Shown here in pieces: positions 23,946-32,272 of a DNA stretch of 42,536 nucleotides. The number at the start of each line of letters is the position of its first letter. Position 1 is the first letter of the stretch. This stretch comes from an uncultured Merdimonas sp. Its GTDB lineage: Bacteria; Bacillota; Clostridia; Lachnospirales; Lachnospiraceae. Made by a program: the position numbers and the translations under genes. The notes under the pieces are model-generated. The model was not told where the DNA came from, did no database searches, and saw nothing but the letters and a program-made list of their open reading frames with translations. Location: NCBI GenBank assembly GCA_944375725.1, contig CALWAZ010000061.1:1-42536 (forward strand). Reading direction: 5' to 3'.

Positions 23946-25559
23946 TTAATTTATCTCTCTATACGCGGCAGTTTCTGCTATTTTGACCAGCTCGTCATTG
24001 ACTTTATCTTGTTCTTCCTTTCCCATTTCTAAATCTGACAGCTGTACTTCTCTATTAACCGAAAAAATTCTCTTCAAAACATCATGATCATACCCATTTT
24101 CAGCATAATCCTGTGCTAAATTAATAAATAAGTCCACCGGCATTGCTGAACCGTTTATTCCTGTATCTCTAGATATCGTCTTTATCTGGCTGTTAATATT
24201 ACTGCCAAACGAACCTGCGATATAAGAGAAAAATGCTAATGGAAGCTGTGTTTTCCCGTATTTTTTATAATTTGGTATGTATACATCTTCCATAACACGC
24301 TTATGGTCTCCACTAATACTGTATCCATTCTTATATGCCTTATTATCAATTATGCCGCAGTAGCCGTATTCTTCGGACTCGATAAAAACATCCGGAGTGT
24401 TGCCAATTGGCCCCACATGCTCCGCCCGCATTTTAAATATCTTTCTAAACATCTCACATGTCGCTGTTTCGAAATCACGAGCTCCTGCAGTTCCCATATG
24501 CGCCAATTCCTTGTAGGAAACAAAAAAGTCACTTATATTTCCATGCGCATAATTTTTCAGAAGGAATTTTTCCACGGTTCTTTCGTCAATACCTGTGTTA
24601 TGTGAAACATGTTCAACAATATCTGCTGTAATGCCTGTAATTGGCGTTTTTAATGCCAGCAGTACATACTCTTTCTGAATTCTGGATTCATTTAATTCTT
24701 TCTGAGACAGACCGCTTTCTCTATCAAAGTTTCTAAGATCCTTTGCTGCTTTTCCCCGTCCATATTTGCGTTGATAATTTTCACTTAATTGCGGGTTCGG
24801 TATATACGAAGGTACTCTTTCAATAAATCTATCCACCTCCAATTCTTTACCTGCCCGAATGCTGACGGTTTTATGCCCACGGTCTACATATTGTGTTAAA
24901 CTAATATAATTGAAAAAGGTATTCGCAATATTACTGTAAGTTTTTGTCTGGGTGTCCTCCATATAATCTTTATCCTTAATACCCTGTCGATAATTAAGGA
25001 TCTTATGGACTACATTCTCATACACAATATCACTGTCAGAAACAGCCTGATGTATCACGATGCCATACATTTCTTCCATACTTAAATAATTTTCCAGCCG
25101 CGGGTCCCTCAGCAGACGGAACATAAACTGAAACGGATGCACTCTAAAAGAGTGATCTACGCTCCCGCTTCCAGACCAGGATGCTGCTGAAGGATACTGA
25201 TATCTTTGAAGCTGTAATCTCATAGCCTCAACAAAGCTAACCTTTCCTTTAATCAACTCTTCACCAATTAAAGTTAAACGGCATTTATTATTTTCATCCT
25301 CGGTGAAAATTAAACCAAGATCTTTCATCTGTTTGAATAATGTTCGAATACCGCCTCCGCCTTGTTTTGCTTTGCGCGCACGCAGATTTCCGTGTTCTGT
25401 AATTGCACGCTTCCCTAATTCATCTTCAAATGCCAGCTGTAATTCCGTATTTCCTGACCACTTTTTCCCCACACAAATATCACTAAACGCTACCAATGCA
25501 TTTAATACAGTTGTAAGCTGCCGTTTCTGCCTGGATACAAACCAATGTTTATATGGCAT
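23946..25559 (-). CDS. Type IIS-like restriction endonuclease, AlwI/FokI-type cleavage domain
   Basis: A 537-residue protein. The N-terminal part contains winged-helix-like segments (GGGGIRTLFKQMKDLGLIFTE...LTLIGEELIKG) expected for DNA recognition. The C-terminal part from about residue 360 is a PD-(D/E)xK nuclease in which P389-D390 and D405-N-K407 (GIIDNKAYKNGYSI) correspond to PD...VDTKAY of FokI. The later stretch AFFSYIAGSFGSNINSQIK matches the FokI/AlwI/BspD6I cleavage domain. The recognition sequence cannot be read from the protein. It lies 43 bases downstream of the cytosine methyltransferase and 36 bases before the HNH gene start. FokI and AlwI partners normally methylate adenine, so a C5 partner would be unusual. 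Confidence 0.75.
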   Translation of the reverse strand: MPYKHWFVSRQKRQLTTVLNALVAFSDICVGKKWSGNTELQLAFEDELGKRAITEHGNLRARKAKQGGGGIRTLFKQMKDLGLIFTEDENNKCRLTLIGEELIKGKVSFVEAMRLQLQRYQYPSAASWSGSGSVDHSFRVHPFQFMFRLLRDPRLENYLSMEEMYGIVIHQAVSDSDIVYENVVHKILNYRQGIKDKDYMEDTQTKTYSNIANTFFNYISLTQYVDRGHKTVSIRAGKELEVDRFIERVPSYIPNPQLSENYQRKYGRGKAAKDLRNFDRESGLSQKELNESRIQKEYVLLALKTPITGITADIVEHVSHNTGIDERTVEKFLLKNYAHGNISDFFVSYKELAHMGTAGARDFETATCEMFRKIFKMRAEHVGPIGNTPDVFIESEEYGYCGIIDNKAYKNGYSISGDHKRVMEDVYIPNYKKYGKTQLPLAFFSYIAGSFGSNINSQIKTISRDTGINGSAMPVDLFINLAQDYAENGYDHDVLKRIFSVNREVQLSDLEMGKEEQDKVNDELVKIAETAAYREIN

Positions 25560-25602
25560 ACCTTTTCTGCCCCCATTCTCTTTAGTATTATAAAGTTATC
25601 TA

Positions 25603-26667
25603 TTACCCCTCATCCGAAATATTTGCTGGAACAGACTCATAAGGAATTCCTGCAAATGTTTTTAAAATTGCTTCAAATATGATTTGAGCGCCATCCACCG
25701 GAACTGCCATTCCTATTTGTTTTCTAACCTCCTCTTTAGAGCCTTCAAATATAAAATCATCCGGAAATGTCTGCAGTCTTGCTCTCTCCCGATTTGTTAA
25801 TGCCCTTGGTTCACTCCAATGATAAATATGTGTTCCACCGCCGCCGGAGCCAGTTACTGTGTACGCCGGTTTATTCGGATCAAGCCTTTTATATATCTGA
25901 CTGATCCTGGCTCCTTTTACTTTTAACTGCAGTTCTTCCGGAATATCTGCCGTAAATGCATTTTCACCCGGCTTAATATACGACAAACGCCGAATCACCT
26001 GCTCAGATTGTTTTGTTTTTTCATTATTAGCTGCATTCTCAGCAATCGGGGGATTTTCAAGCGCTTCTTTACATGTCTTTATTTTTCCTGACGGAGCTGG
26101 AATTTTAAATTCATAAGGCAAATCCTTCCTGATCCCTATGATAATAACCCTGTGCCTCGCCTGAGGAATTCCATATTCTTCAAATTTATACAAATTAGGA
26201 TATATTCTATAGCCCGCATTCTTCATATCCAACAATATTTTTTTGAATGCCTTCCCTTGATTCGCACTCTTTAAACCACCTACATTTTCTGCCAAAAACC
26301 AAGCTGGATGATATATTTCAAGTGCTTTTATTCCATATGTATATAATGGTCCAAACTTACCTTTAAATCCAAGCTGCTCACCCACGACAGAAAAATCGTT
26401 ACAGGGAAATCCAAATGCTAACGCATTAATTTCTCCAAGTTTTTCAATATCCAGAAAGTGTACATCTTTACAAATCACACTGTCCGGATTGTCTTCACAT
26501 ATATTATGAATATACGTCTTACATGTTGCTTCGTCATAATCATTAGCCCACTGATGAACAATGCAGTACTCTTTATCTTTTATTTTAGCCCGCAATGCGC
26601 CACAAGCAAGCCCTCCCGGCCCGCAAAATAATTCACCTAATTTAAATTTTTTTAAATCTTCCATCAT
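25603..26667 (-). CDS. DNA (cytosine-5-)-methyltransferase
   Basis: A 354-residue C5 methyltransferase with the full motif set. Motif I is LFCGPGG (13-19). Motif IV has the catalytic C89 in GFPCNDFS. Motif VI is ENV (127-129). Motif VIII is QARHR (169-173). Motif IX is RALTNRERARLQTFPDDF and motif X is IGMAVPV. The variable target-recognition region lies between about 200 and 280. It protects host DNA from the endonuclease encoded downstream. The start overlaps the stop of the HTH gene by 4 bases (ATGA), implying coupled translation with the presumed controller protein. Confidence 0.93.
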   Translation of the reverse strand: MMEDLKKFKLGELFCGPGGLACGALRAKIKDKEYCIVHQWANDYDEATCKTYIHNICEDNPDSVICKDVHFLDIEKLGEINALAFGFPCNDFSVVGEQLGFKGKFGPLYTYGIKALEIYHPAWFLAENVGGLKSANQGKAFKKILLDMKNAGYRIYPNLYKFEEYGIPQARHRVIIIGIRKDLPYEFKIPAPSGKIKTCKEALENPPIAENAANNEKTKQSEQVIRRLSYIKPGENAFTADIPEELQLKVKGARISQIYKRLDPNKPAYTVTGSGGGGTHIYHWSEPRALTNRERARLQTFPDDFIFEGSKEEVRKQIGMAVPVDGAQIIFEAILKTFAGIPYESVPANISDEG

Positions 26668-26873
26668 ACTTCTTCTCCATTAGCCAAAATAAATTTTCTT
26701 TCAAAATCAACACCAGTTACTTCTGCTATGGCTTCTAAATCAGTTATAGTAAAACTTCCTCTCTTCATTTTGGAATTAAAACTTTGAGGGGACTTTTTCA
26801 ATCTTCTCGCCAGCTCAGCTTCACTAATGTCGCATCTTACACACAAGACTTTTATCTGTTCTGATATTGTCAT
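26664..26873 (-). CDS. Small helix-turn-helix regulator, probable restriction-modification controller
   Basis: A 69-residue XRE/Cro-type protein: MTISEQIKVLCVRCDISEAE, LARRLKKSPQSFNSKMKRG, then FTITDLEAIAEVTGVDFE. The classic HTH runs from about 19 to 40. As first gene of the operon it may act as a C-protein-like controller, though many XRE proteins of this type are non-specific. The ATG at 26873 is chosen because GGAGG lies just upstream; the in-frame TTG at 26885 overlaps that site. Its own promoter is at 26940-26968. Confidence 0.82.
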   Translation of the reverse strand: MTISEQIKVLCVRCDISEAELARRLKKSPQSFNSKMKRGSFTITDLEAIAEVTGVDFERKFILANGEEV

Positions 26874-26939
26874 TATTCCCTCCAAATCACTTTATTGTCT
26901 TTATGTTTATAAGAATGAATAACTTGAAAAATTATCTTT

Positions 26940-26968
26940 AGTATAAAAGTTTTTTTTGATAATGTCAA
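26940..26968 (-). promoter_or_regulatory. Strong promoter of the restriction-modification operon
   Basis: On the minus strand TTGACA (26963-26968) and TATACT (26940-26945) are spaced by 17 bases, close to consensus. The leader to the HTH start is about 60 bases. I see no clear C-box type inverted repeat in it. The AT-rich gap 26874-27132 holds this promoter and the divergent one at 27080-27108 and nothing else I can support. Confidence 0.8.
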
Positions 26969-27079
26969 TTTATACATTTAGCTTTAACAAAAATTATACC
27001 CCTATTACTATACTTTTCAAATATATAAAACTAAAGTAAAATTTTTCTATGATTATCCTAATTTCATATTGAATGATTC

Positions 27080-27108
27080 TTGCTATTTATCTATAATATA
27101 ATTATTAT
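27080..27108 (+). promoter_or_regulatory. Promoter of the DUF6680-like gene
   Basis: TTGCTA (27080-27085) and TATTAT (27103-27108) are 17 bases apart, in a very AT-rich stretch where chance matches are common. The GGGGAGAG ribosome site follows at about 27118-27125. Confidence 0.5.
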
Positions 27109-27132
27109 GATGTACATGGGGAGAGACCATCA

Positions 27133-27708
27133 ATGTTTGTTACTGTTATATCTATTATCTTTTCAGGGCTAACAGCTACTATGATTACAATCCTTTATCA
27201 AAAATTTTCAGGAGTTCAAAACGCTAAACGTAAAGTCTTTGAAACAGCCGTATCCTATAGGTATTTTATTAGTGAAGAGGAAAATGTTAAATCACTAAAT
27301 TCTATTGATATCGTTTTTCATAATAATTCCAAAGTCAGGCTTGCTTGGAAAGAATACCTGGACGAAACCGACAAAAGACCTGAAAATCAACAAACAATTG
27401 CTGATAAATATATTAGACTATTAGAAGAAATGTCTCATGCCTGCGGATACAAAAATATAAGATGGGATGATCTTAAACGCTATTATTATCCATCAGGGTT
27501 ATCTAACAGAAAAATTCAAGAATATACTTTAAAGGAAATGCAAATTAAAGTTGCGGAGAAAACGGCTTTTGAAGCATCAAGACAAGAAAACACACCTCCT
27601 GATGAGCAATTAAAAAAGCAACAACTTTTTCAATATTTATTAAAACTATCGGAACAACCTGATAATCTGAGTAAACTTTTAGATTTTATAGAGAAATTAG
27701 AAAAGTAG
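27133..27708 (+). CDS. DUF6680-like membrane-anchored protein
   Basis: A 191-residue protein with one N-terminal hydrophobic segment (about 2-22) and a soluble, mostly helical body. The pattern KRKVFETAVSYRYFISEEEN, then SIDIVFHNNSKVRLAWKEYL, matches proteins annotated as DUF6680 as I remember them. The C-terminal third is highly charged. Function is unknown. Membrane-anchored proteins of this kind often sit in accessory regions, and here it is divergent from the restriction-modification operon. The ATG at 27133 has GGGGAGAG 7 bases upstream. Base composition is AT-rich like its neighbours. Confidence 0.7.
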   Translation: MFVTVISIIFSGLTATMITILYQKFSGVQNAKRKVFETAVSYRYFISEEENVKSLNSIDIVFHNNSKVRLAWKEYLDETDKRPENQQTIADKYIRLLEEMSHACGYKNIRWDDLKRYYYPSGLSNRKIQEYTLKEMQIKVAEKTAFEASRQENTPPDEQLKKQQLFQYLLKLSEQPDNLSKLLDFIEKLEK

Positions 27709-27719
27709 TACTTCTTTCT

Positions 27720-28320
27720 GTTTACCTCCAGCAGATATCCGGTCTTCTGAAAAGCATATTTAGCCATTTTCAGCCCCTCTCCCCACTCTGACATCTCCTG
27801 TCACCCAGCTTTCTTTTATCTTCAATTCCGGCACATTTTCCAATAGTTTTTCAGACGCTTCTTCCGTCAAATCTGTAGAACACCGTCCGTTTCGATCTCC
27901 TTGAAAATCTCTGTACTTGAAGGAAACATACAGGATTCCGCTCTTTTTTCAATGCCCTGCACATTTTCATAAAAATATCGGGGAGCTCATCCCGTCTCAA
28001 ATAAAGAATGGAAGCGCAGGCCCAGGTTCCATCATACTGTTTCGTCTCATCCAGTTTCTGAAAAAGCACCTGTCTTACGGGGATTCCCGTATATACACTA
28101 ACCAGCTAGCACAGCTCTTCAGAACCGTCCATCTCCTCTACACGGAATCCCTTGTCCAGAAAACGCTTCGTGTCTCTTCCGGAACCGTAGTCAAAATTCA
28201 GAATCAATACCCCTTCAGCAGAAGAGACAGAAAACGGTCCTGAATTCCGGAAAAATAAACGCCGACCGTTCCTTCTGCAAATTTCCAGACATTTCTATCG
28301 TAATAATCCAATGTTTTCTG
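27720..28320 (-). pseudogene. Decayed class I SAM-dependent methyltransferase
   Basis: Reading the minus strand and changing frame, the fragments fit one methyltransferase. They are TLDYYDRNVWKFAEGTVGV, then GVLILNFDYGSGRDTKRFLD (motif I, usually FGCGSGRD), EEMDGSEELC, TWACASILYLRRDELPDIF, YVSFKYRDFQGDRNGR, LKIKESWVTGDVRVGRG, and finally LFQKTGYLLE. There is a frameshift near 28214, a TAG at 28106-28108, a second frameshift near 27945 and a third near 27770, and no start codon. It is clearly dead. Relatives are small TehB-like cytosolic methyltransferases of unknown substrate. Confidence 0.8.
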
Positions 28321-28345
28321 CCCCTCAGGGACCCTCTTCTGATGT

Positions 28346-28486
28346 TCAATTCCCTACTTTTGCTCTGTGATATTTCAAATTATCTCTTCGACTGAATTTT
28401 ACCCAATTTACTCCGTTTCTTTCATCTTTTTCTTCCGTCTTTTCCATCCATGCAGTCTCCGCCAGATATTTATTTCTCCATTCCAT
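28346..28486 (-). other. Short coding-like relic between two pseudogenes
   Basis: A 46-codon minus-strand frame (MEWRNKYLAETAWMEKTEE, then VNWVKFSRRDNLKYHR) has protein-like composition but no ribosome site and no recognised relative. With its dead neighbours it is best read as the remains of another gene. The rest of 28321-28492 shows nothing I can support. Confidence 0.25.
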
Positions 28487-28492
28487 TTCCAG

Positions 28493-28568
28493 CCGCAATA
28501 TGTTTTGATAGGATAATCACAAAAAAACATCGAGGAAGTTACAAAGGAAAATGGTACACACACTTGGA
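28493..28568 (+). pseudogene. Remnant of a duplicated MATE gene: leader and first codons
   Basis: From CCGCAATATG through GGATAATCACAA, ATCGAGGAAGTTACAAA and ATGGTACACACACTT, this stretch parallels the leader and first codons of the intact MATE gene (32212-32290) nearly base for base. The relic ATG is at 28551. Similarity stops after about six codons. The matching internal fragment of the same duplicate appears at 31741-32113, on the far side of the helicase gene. Confidence 0.75.
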
Positions 28569-28725
28569 CGAAAGCCAACAATAAGGAAATAGCAAAGGCA
28601 CACTAACTTAATGACCGACAAACAAGGTCGCTAAAAGAACCAGCATATTATTTCGCAATAAAATAGTAAGCTGATCCTTTTCTTTTCGGTCTATTCAAAT
28701 GATTTAAAACAATGCTACTCGCAAT

Positions 28726-28754
28726 TTGACGGATTTACGACTTGTGTATAAAAG
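28726..28754 (+). promoter_or_regulatory. Possible promoter of the orphan helicase gene
   Basis: TTGACG at 28726-28731 is followed by TATAAA at 28747 (15-base spacer) or TAAAAG at 28749 (17-base spacer). A separate TATAAT at 28772-28777 has no matching -35. The AT richness makes each of these uncertain. Confidence 0.35.
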
Positions 28755-28808
28755 TGTAAAATAATATTAATTATAATTTTGTTTTTCCAGCTAAAGGAGA
28801 TGATAATA

Positions 28809-31529
28809 TTGCTAAGAATTGACAAGGCTATTCTAGATGCGAGTGGAGTGATTTGTGACAACATTGCACGATTCGGCTCAACCGAACGCGGACTTTTAAG
28901 CCAAAATATACTAGGGCATATTCGCAATTTTGTAGAATATGTAGCTATCAAGGCATTTTCTAATGGCGCTGATGTTAATCCTAATGATTACGAGCTCAAT
29001 GTTGCTGCCCTGAAAGATATGCAACGTCACGGAAATTTGCGCTTTTTACATAGATTTCATGAGCTACTTCAGAAGTCGGTATCGCACTACACGATAGACA
29101 AAGATGGCTCCGAACGACTCATGCTCAAATACTATGAGCATCTGCTTAAGATAAAACTTTATCTTAAACAGACGTGCAATCTGGATGTGCTAGAAAATAT
29201 AGAGGATTTTCCTCTAGATACTGATACAGAGTTATCCGATTATTATACGAAAATTGCAGAGAGAATTGAGTCCCCAAGCCGGTTTAGCTATGCTGTCACG
29301 TACAACGATCGCTATTATGTTCAGAAAATTAAACCTTTCTTTATAAATCAAAAGATATATTATGAGGTTACATTTACTGCAGCAATGGCTAATACAAGCA
29401 AATTTGATCGAGTAATTGCTTTTACTCGTCATGAAATCATAGATAACTATGCTATAAAATTTTCTATTCATAATGATACAATTCGTATTTTGGACAAAGA
29501 TATGTCTATCTTAATAATAGACGGATATGAAGTATCTATTCGTCCGTGTGAATGGGATAACTTTTCTGAAATCTTTGGACCACGAGTGGAGCATAGCGCT
29601 AACTCTATTGAATATATGAAACTAATGAGATTTCTCTCAACCGTCAAAATGCCTCTAACAGAGCTTGTAAGTAGCGATCAAGATTATTATGATTTTATAA
29701 AAAATCATATCACTTCACAAGCTAAGTCGATTAAAATATACAAGCTTCTGGATCAGTGTCGAGAGGTGATTTTGAATGGTAAGGCCGGCTCAAACGTATT
29801 GCGTTATTTGTTATACAAGATGAACAACCGCGTTATCAAATGGCAGTACTGGAGCAAGCAGTGCGGAGACTTATCAAATCTTTATCTAAACTATGGCTGT
29901 ATACCTTTTGACCGTATGCCTTATTGTACTTCTCTTCGTCGGCATAATCCGAGAATATATGATTTATTTAACTCAATTCCCGTTTCTGGTCATGAGCATG
30001 AATTATTTGCTCGATATATTAAAAATAATACGGAGATAGAAGGAAAGCTCTTCACTCCTAAAGCTGAAATTAAGGGGTTTGAGAACATCAATGAACTTAT
30101 ACAGAAATATAACACTTCTCTTTATTATAAGCATACTGGACGCAGGCTGGATGAATATAAAGGCCATATTTATGTCAAAGAATATGCTGAAGATAGCGCT
30201 GAAATCATCAAAAAATTACAACAACTTTCTTCTTCTGGTATTTCTCAATATACTGCATCTGTTGATTCATGGCTTTCTCGAGAATCATATAGTATTGATG
30301 ATGAAGACAAAAAAGAAGCACTTCGCCAAATGTTCGAAAATTCACATGTCGCATTAGTATACGGTTCCGCAGGGACAGGTAAATCTACCCTAATTAATCA
30401 TATAGCAAATTTTTGGGGAGAAAAGGATAAGCTCTTTTTGGCAAACACCCATCCCGCTGTAGATAATATGAGGAGAAAAGTAACTGCGGGTAACAGTGAA
30501 TATAATACCATTGCCAAATTTTTATCAGACGGAAATCTCAATACCGAGTGCGATATACTGTTTATCGATGAGTGCAGCACTGTAAGCAACAAAGATATGA
30601 GACAAGTACTTGAAAAAGCCAACTTTAAGCTTTTGGTCTTGGTAGGTGATGTGTATCAGATAGAATCCATTTACTTTGGAAATTGGTTTAGCATTGCGCA
30701 AAAGTTTGTACCTACAACTTCTGTGTTTGAATTAACATACCCCTATAGAACTACTAATCAAGATTTACTAACCGTATGGGATCGCGTACGTAAACTCGAT
30801 AATGCAATTTTAGAACCATTAGTGAAAAATAACTACGTTGCCAGACTTGATGAGTCTATTTTTGAACATAGCAACGATGATGAAATTATTCTCTGTTTGA
30901 ATTACGATGGACTCTATGGAATTAATAATATCAACCGCTTTTTACAGAGCAGCAATCCAAATGAAAATATTGTATGGGGAATCAACACATATAAAATTGA
31001 TGATCCCGTTCTGTTTAATGACTCAAATATCTTTTCCCCATTGATTCATAATAACACAAAGGGGAGAATTGTCGGAATTCACCCAGAACAACAACAAATT
31101 CGGTTTGATATTGAGCTTGAGAAATCAATAAATGAGTTAGACGCATGGGACTACGACTTTGAACTCATTGGAGAATCTGAATCCGGCAATTCCATTATCT
31201 CATTCAGCGTTAATAAGTTCAGAAACACTGATGAAGATGATGACAATAATAACTCCACCGTTATACCATTTCAAGTTGCATACGCAGTATCTATACACAA
31301 AGCTCAAGGTTTAGAGTTTGACTCAGTAAAAATTGTTATCACAAACGAGGCAGAAGAACGCATCACGCATAATATCTTTTATACAGCAATCACCCGCGCA
31401 AAAAATAAGTTAAAAATATATTGGAGCCCGGAGACAGAAAAATCTGTCCTCGAGCGCCTTGAAGTTAAAAATTCAAACAAGGATGCTTATTTATTAGCAC
31501 AACTATCCTCAATCACAATGACTAATTAA
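28809..31529 (+). CDS. Large SF1 (RecD/UvrD-like) helicase with unassigned N-terminal half
   Basis: A 906-residue protein. Residues 1 to about 500 match no domain I know: mixed alpha/beta, no membrane segments, with Tyr- and His-containing conserved-looking stretches (HIRNFVEYVAIKAFSNGADV, NLYLNYGCIPFDRMPYCTSL). From about 505 on it is an SF1 helicase. Walker A is GSAGTGKS (519-526), Walker B is FIDECST (D587), and GDVYQIESI is motif III. Motif V/VI regions are AVSIHKAQGLEFDSVK and FYTAITRAKNK. The start is TTG at 28809, because AAAGGAG is 9 bases upstream; an ATG at 28800 touches that site. It is a single-gene unit, AT-rich, inserted in a duplicated MATE gene. A defence or mobile-element role is inferred from context and remains unproven. 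Confidence 0.85.
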   Translation: MLRIDKAILDASGVICDNIARFGSTERGLLSQNILGHIRNFVEYVAIKAFSNGADVNPNDYELNVAALKDMQRHGNLRFLHRFHELLQKSVSHYTIDKDGSERLMLKYYEHLLKIKLYLKQTCNLDVLENIEDFPLDTDTELSDYYTKIAERIESPSRFSYAVTYNDRYYVQKIKPFFINQKIYYEVTFTAAMANTSKFDRVIAFTRHEIIDNYAIKFSIHNDTIRILDKDMSILIIDGYEVSIRPCEWDNFSEIFGPRVEHSANSIEYMKLMRFLSTVKMPLTELVSSDQDYYDFIKNHITSQAKSIKIYKLLDQCREVILNGKAGSNVLRYLLYKMNNRVIKWQYWSKQCGDLSNLYLNYGCIPFDRMPYCTSLRRHNPRIYDLFNSIPVSGHEHELFARYIKNNTEIEGKLFTPKAEIKGFENINELIQKYNTSLYYKHTGRRLDEYKGHIYVKEYAEDSAEIIKKLQQLSSSGISQYTASVDSWLSRESYSIDDEDKKEALRQMFENSHVALVYGSAGTGKSTLINHIANFWGEKDKLFLANTHPAVDNMRRKVTAGNSEYNTIAKFLSDGNLNTECDILFIDECSTVSNKDMRQVLEKANFKLLVLVGDVYQIESIYFGNWFSIAQKFVPTTSVFELTYPYRTTNQDLLTVWDRVRKLDNAILEPLVKNNYVARLDESIFEHSNDDEIILCLNYDGLYGINNINRFLQSSNPNENIVWGINTYKIDDPVLFNDSNIFSPLIHNNTKGRIVGIHPEQQQIRFDIELEKSINELDAWDYDFELIGESESGNSIISFSVNKFRNTDEDDDNNNSTVIPFQVAYAVSIHKAQGLEFDSVKIVITNEAEERITHNIFYTAITRAKNKLKIYWSPETEKSVLERLEVKNSNKDAYLLAQLSSITMTN

Positions 31530-31687
31530 GTATTAAATTCTCTATGATGCGCATTGGTTTTCTACGCTTTTAAACTATATTAGCAAGAGTTTGAATGATA
31601 AGCAACCCCTGATAATCCAATTATTCCGTAAAAGTCCGGTTATATCGATCCATCAGCCTAAATGCGTAGAAAAAAGTATTAGTATCA

Positions 31688-31719
31688 GCGTGTACAAGCG
31701 GATTTCTGCTTGTGCACGC
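31688..31719. repeat. 12-bp inverted repeat downstream of the helicase
   Basis: GCGTGTACAAGC (31688-31699) and GCTTGTGCACGC (31708-31719) pair with one G-T wobble around an 8-base loop. On the minus strand a TTTTTT run follows about 14 bases later; on the plus strand none does. It lies in the otherwise featureless 31530-31740 stretch, near the right border of the helicase segment. It could be a weak terminator or an element end. Confidence 0.5.
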
Positions 31720-31740
31720 CTGATTACCATATAGCAAGAC

Positions 31741-32113
31741 ATAGAAAGCAGATGAATTCGCTGGCGCAGTAATATGGATAGTCTTTGCCCTCGTCTGCTG
31801 CTTCTTTATGTCCATTTATATCAGAATGTCCACAGTTTTCTCGGAAATGCTCCGGAATATTATCACATACGGACGTATCGTCCGCCTATTCCGTTTCAGC
31901 CTGTTTCTGGAAAGCATCTGGGCAAAAGTTCTGCAGGCTTCCAGCGACATGAAGACGCTGATGGCGGCCCAGATTGCAGGAACTATAGCCAGCATCATCT
32001 TCGATCCGCTGCTGATCTTCGGCATGTTCGGCCTGCCAAAGCTTGGCATCTCAGGCGCTGCCATTGCAACAGTAGCCGGCTAGATCGTGGTGGATCTCAT
32101 GGTCATAAAAGCT
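31741..32113 (+). pseudogene. Internal fragment of a duplicated MATE transporter gene
   Basis: This region is closely similar to 32546-32930 inside the intact MATE gene. Examples are ITYGRIVRLFRFSLFLESIW against ITAYGRIVCLFSFGLFLESI, and FDPLLIFGMFGLPKLGISGA against FDPLLIFGMFGLPELGISGA. It starts with GCAGATGAATTCGCTGGCG, parallel to GCGGAGGAATTTGCGGGCG in the intact gene. A small deletion near 31765 changes the frame. A stop (TAG) at 32082-32084 replaces the Gln codon after ATVAG, and similarity ends near 32113. Only about 120 of the 450 codons survive, so it is a dead copy. Confidence 0.88.
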
Positions 32114-32194
32114 TCTTCCTTTTATGCATTCATTTCCGGCCCTTTCTCTATCTATCTTTTTAATTCTTATCACGTTTCCTCCCCCATTTCCATA

Positions 32195-32223
32195 TTGACA
32201 ACCCACCCTGCCCGCAATATATT
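32195..32223 (+). promoter_or_regulatory. Promoter of the intact MATE gene
   Basis: TTGACA (32195-32200) and TATATT (32218-32223) are 17 bases apart, 50 bases upstream of the ATG. In the relic copy at 28493 the -35 element is lost while the downstream part is kept. Confidence 0.7.
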
Positions 32224-32272
32224 TTTATAGGATAATCACAAGAGAAAAATCGAGGGAGTTACAAAAGACAAA

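Noticed and set aside
26874-27132. C-box style operator for the HTH controller
   Set aside because: No convincing inverted repeat around the promoter; only short AT-rich direct repeats.
31621-31815. 64-codon minus-strand frame downstream of the helicase
   Set aside because: It runs across the border into the MATE remnant and across the inverted repeat, and has no ribosome site.
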